64,000 nt of DNA from Bimuria novae-zelandiae CBS 107.79. Lineage: Eukaryota; Ascomycota; Dothideomycetes; Pleosporales; Didymosphaeriaceae. Where the stretch lies: the NCBI GenBank assembly GCA_010015655.1, contig ML976662.1, forward strand, positions 20,255 through 84,254, written 5' to 3'. The notes under the pieces were generated by a model. The model ran no database searches. It was not told where the DNA came from and worked only from the letters and a program-made list of their open reading frames with translations. Position 1 is the stretch's first letter. Each line of letters opens with the position of its first letter. A program made the position numbers and the translations under genes. This document shows positions 61,959 through 64,000 of this stretch, one piece after another.

Positions 61959-62652
61959 GGCTACAAAATTGGTGTGCGGTTGATTGTGTCGGAGAAAGAT
62001 TGCTGGAATAGAATGATGTGAAAAGAAGGGGAGGAGAATACTAAGGTAAGTTTATCGTTTGCTGGTGCCTGATACGTATGAGGCATGGTATGAATCGACG
62101 AAATAAGCGCACTTCATCCGAAGCGGTTTAGACCATCTACCATCCTAGGCTAATCATCCACCTTTGTGTTGCTTATGCTAAGGAAGTCACTGTTCTTCTT
62201 GTAAAGGTGAAAGCGGACGGTGATGTGGACATGATTCACTCATTTATTCCTCATGACGAACAATAGGACCAGCCGTGGACCCACAGGTATTCACAACTGC
62301 GGGCGTTGACTCACTCCGGGTTACACTGAATGGTGTCTCCCACCGTTACCAGTCCGGCTCCTTTGCACAGAAAAATGTTATAAGACTCGCCAGGATCTGT
62401 ACGAGACATGAACGTCCCGGCTTCTCCACTACAGGTGTGACAACTACACGCTTTCTGCAACTGCCTGTCTTAAGAAGCTCGTCAAGGACTTGTATCGGAA
62501 TCGAGTCCTCCTGGTCTGCGCTGCCCGGGGTCCAGCCTTTGGCGTAGAGTATGTTGTGTTCCTTCTAAGACAACCACCGCGGCGGTGCTGTGTCGCAAAT
62601 GAAGTCAGCCTTAGACTTCAAAATGTGATACTCTGTTGCTTATGTGTTTCCC
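61959..62652. other. Spacer, no supported gene
   Basis: The 694 bp between the zeta-GST start and the 3' end of the Gag1-like gene have short frames only (62275-62732 plus), without features. Confidence 0.45.
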
Positions 62653-63603
62653 TCATCCTCCGGCGGTTGGAAGCCCTGGTGTGCCATTTGCACCATGGTT
62701 CGCCTGTCCATTCATATGGAAGATCTTCCTGACCGAGTCCACGCCTTTCTGTAAATGCGGATGATGTGCAAGAAAAGGCTCCCCGTGGACAGCCGTAAGA
62801 GCAGCGCGCCTCTTGCCCGCCAGCGGGTCTAGTGTTGCGGCCTTTGGAGGCCACTCACCGTTCTCCTTCCAGCCCACGACCAGCGCCTTCGTCATGTCGG
62901 AGAGATTTATGGGAACGGCGGGCGTGCGTGACGACACAACGATCTTGTTGAAGATGTCCGAGTACGCTTTGGGCGAGATGGACTTGCGAATAGCATTGTC
63001 GAGTAGGAGCGGTGGTGCAACCGGCACGAGTGTCTCGTCGGAAGTATTGTTGTCGACGGGGCGTGGCGCGTCGTCGTCGTGGGGAGCGGGAGCAGACGTC
63101 TGGGAATCGACGGTCACTGGAGTCGGCGCATTGGACGACGATACGTCAGCGAGATCAGACGACGTCCGTTCCGTGTCGGCCGTCTGTGCATCGGGTTGAG
63201 CCTGTGCAGTGCGTCCTGTAGCGCCATATTTCCTAACGCTCGCAACGCCCGTCCATGCGTCCCGTCGCTCCACAAACAAGCGCAGCCCCTCGTTCACCCG
63301 CATCTCCTCCTCCAGCGCAAGATACCGCTTCCTCGTCCGGCGCTGCGCCTTGAGTTCCACGGCATTGCCGACGCTATCCGGGTCGTCGAACCTGTACGGG
63401 TCGCTGCTGTCGGCGGCGCCTTCCGCTTCGCTTTCTGAGGGTGACGAGTCTCCGTAGTACCGCTCGCGGAACGAAGTCACGCCGCGCACCTCGTCGTCCG
63501 ACTGCGACCAGACGTCGGGCACGTCGGGCCAGTTCCAGTCATTACGCACGCGCTCTTCGAGGAACCGCCGGGCTGCCCGAGAAGCCGACTGGTTGTTCTC
63601 CAT
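62653..63603 (-). CDS. DUF4050 / Gag1-like clamp domain protein
   Basis: 316 aa from ATG at 63601-63603 (MENNQSASRAARRFLEERV). The frame extends upstream to 63657 but only from a TTG. The N-terminal block AARRFLEERVRNDWNWPDVP and the C-terminal block SPKAYSDIFNKIVVSSRTP with LSDMTKALVVGWKENGEWPP are what I associate with the fungal DUF4050 (Gag1-like clamp) family; between them lie acidic and Ser-rich segments. From memory, Gag1 in fission yeast is a TORC1-linked regulator. The tail (LAHHPHLQKGVDSVRKIF) is also family-like. The name should be confirmed by a profile search. An additional 5' exon is possible. Confidence 0.7.
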   Translation of the reverse strand: MENNQSASRAARRFLEERVRNDWNWPDVPDVWSQSDDEVRGVTSFRERYYGDSSPSESEAEGAADSSDPYRFDDPDSVGNAVELKAQRRTRKRYLALEEEMRVNEGLRLFVERRDAWTGVASVRKYGATGRTAQAQPDAQTADTERTSSDLADVSSSNAPTPVTVDSQTSAPAPHDDDAPRPVDNNTSDETLVPVAPPLLLDNAIRKSISPKAYSDIFNKIVVSSRTPAVPINLSDMTKALVVGWKENGEWPPKAATLDPLAGKRRAALTAVHGEPFLAHHPHLQKGVDSVRKIFHMNGQANHGANGTPGLPTAGG

Positions 63604-64000
63604 CTTGTCGATGCCGTCCCGCCGAGCTAGCGAGTGCAAGTATCGAATGTCAGCCAAAGATGTTTGGCAAGAATAAAACAGACCGTGATCCAGGATTTGC
63701 CGTTAGCGAAAGTCGACTTTGCGGGGTCTGTCCTGTTGCTTGTAAAGTGGAGCCTGTGTGAGCTTGTGCGGTGGAGTGAGCCCTGTGGCGCTAAAGTAGT
63801 GACGTTGGTCTAGATGTTTGATCAGGAAGGCCGCGTGCACAGCCTGCAGTTGCACAGTGAATAAGCAGGCAGCATGACTCTCGTGTAAATTCACAGGCAG
63901 GTCGACGTGAAAAGAGTGCGTGACCCCAGGATAGGCAACACAACGACCAGTTACAAATATGTTTTGGTACTCTATAGCCGACTTCCAGCTTTGCGCCAAA
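63604..64000. other. Window-end region, no supported gene
   Basis: This is upstream of the Gag1-like gene. A minus frame at 63703-63999 (98 codons) has no recognisable feature. A gene entering from the right edge cannot be excluded. Confidence 0.4.

Overview
The window is nuclear DNA of a filamentous ascomycete (Pezizomycotina). The evidence is monocistronic genes on both strands, many GT-AG introns of about 48-70 nt with CTAAC/CTGAC-like branch points, and fungal-only families (CFEM, HET, DUF1996, Dal5-type transporters, PtaB/LIM-binding, three Zn2Cys6-like clusters in one protein). A Dothideomycete is my best guess from the style of the proteins; no marker in the window proves it. Coordinates in the evidence text are exon limits I worked out by hand; for the multi-exon genes the coding lengths sum to multiples of three.

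Layout. 1-2.4 kb: two broken genes, an uncharacterised fungal protein cut by the window edge and a DUF1996 protein, both carrying C-to-T or G-to-A type stop codons. 3.2-7 kb: a HhH-GPD DNA glycosylase, acyl-protein thioesterase 1 and an Ifi-6-16-like small membrane protein. 7-15 kb: repeat-bearing spacers, a His-tract membrane protein, a BTB-like protein and a coiled-coil protein. 15.4-17.6 kb: anthranilate synthase component I. 18.4-22.4 kb: a CFEM surface protein and a repeat-containing protein with a Cys-rich tail. 22.9-31.1 kb: five neighbouring sugar/polyol oxidoreductases (myo-inositol oxygenase, aldo-keto reductase, KduD-like SDR, zinc polyol dehydrogenase, Gfo/Idh/MocA dehydrogenase). 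31.5-35.9 kb: cytosolic leucyl-tRNA synthetase and a divergent one-TM protein. 38.3-44.8 kb: a PtaB-like transcription co-regulator and V-ATPase subunit B. 45.7-47 kb: a broken protein-kinase gene. 47.7-51.8 kb: a Dal5-type transporter divergent from a TauD-type dioxygenase. 52-54.5 kb: the triple zinc-cluster protein. 55.7-63.6 kb: a histidine-phosphatase protein, a secreted protein, a HET-domain protein, a zeta-class GST and a Gag1/DUF4050-like protein.

How genes work together. The five enzymes at 22.9-31.1 kb read as a candidate myo-inositol/D-glucuronate catabolic cluster: MIOX opens inositol to glucuronate, and reductases and dehydrogenases of the classes used in the fungal glucuronate route (L-gulonate, L-idonate, 5-keto-D-gluconate, D-gluconate) sit beside it. 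The transporter/TauD pair suggests uptake and desulfonation of sulfonates. Most remaining genes are single housekeeping or regulatory genes.

The oddest observation is in the transporter: its conserved frame is restored only if the mRNA contains a one-nucleotide exon (48487) between two canonical introns of 49 and 55 nt. The same gene also carries a 10-nt exon.
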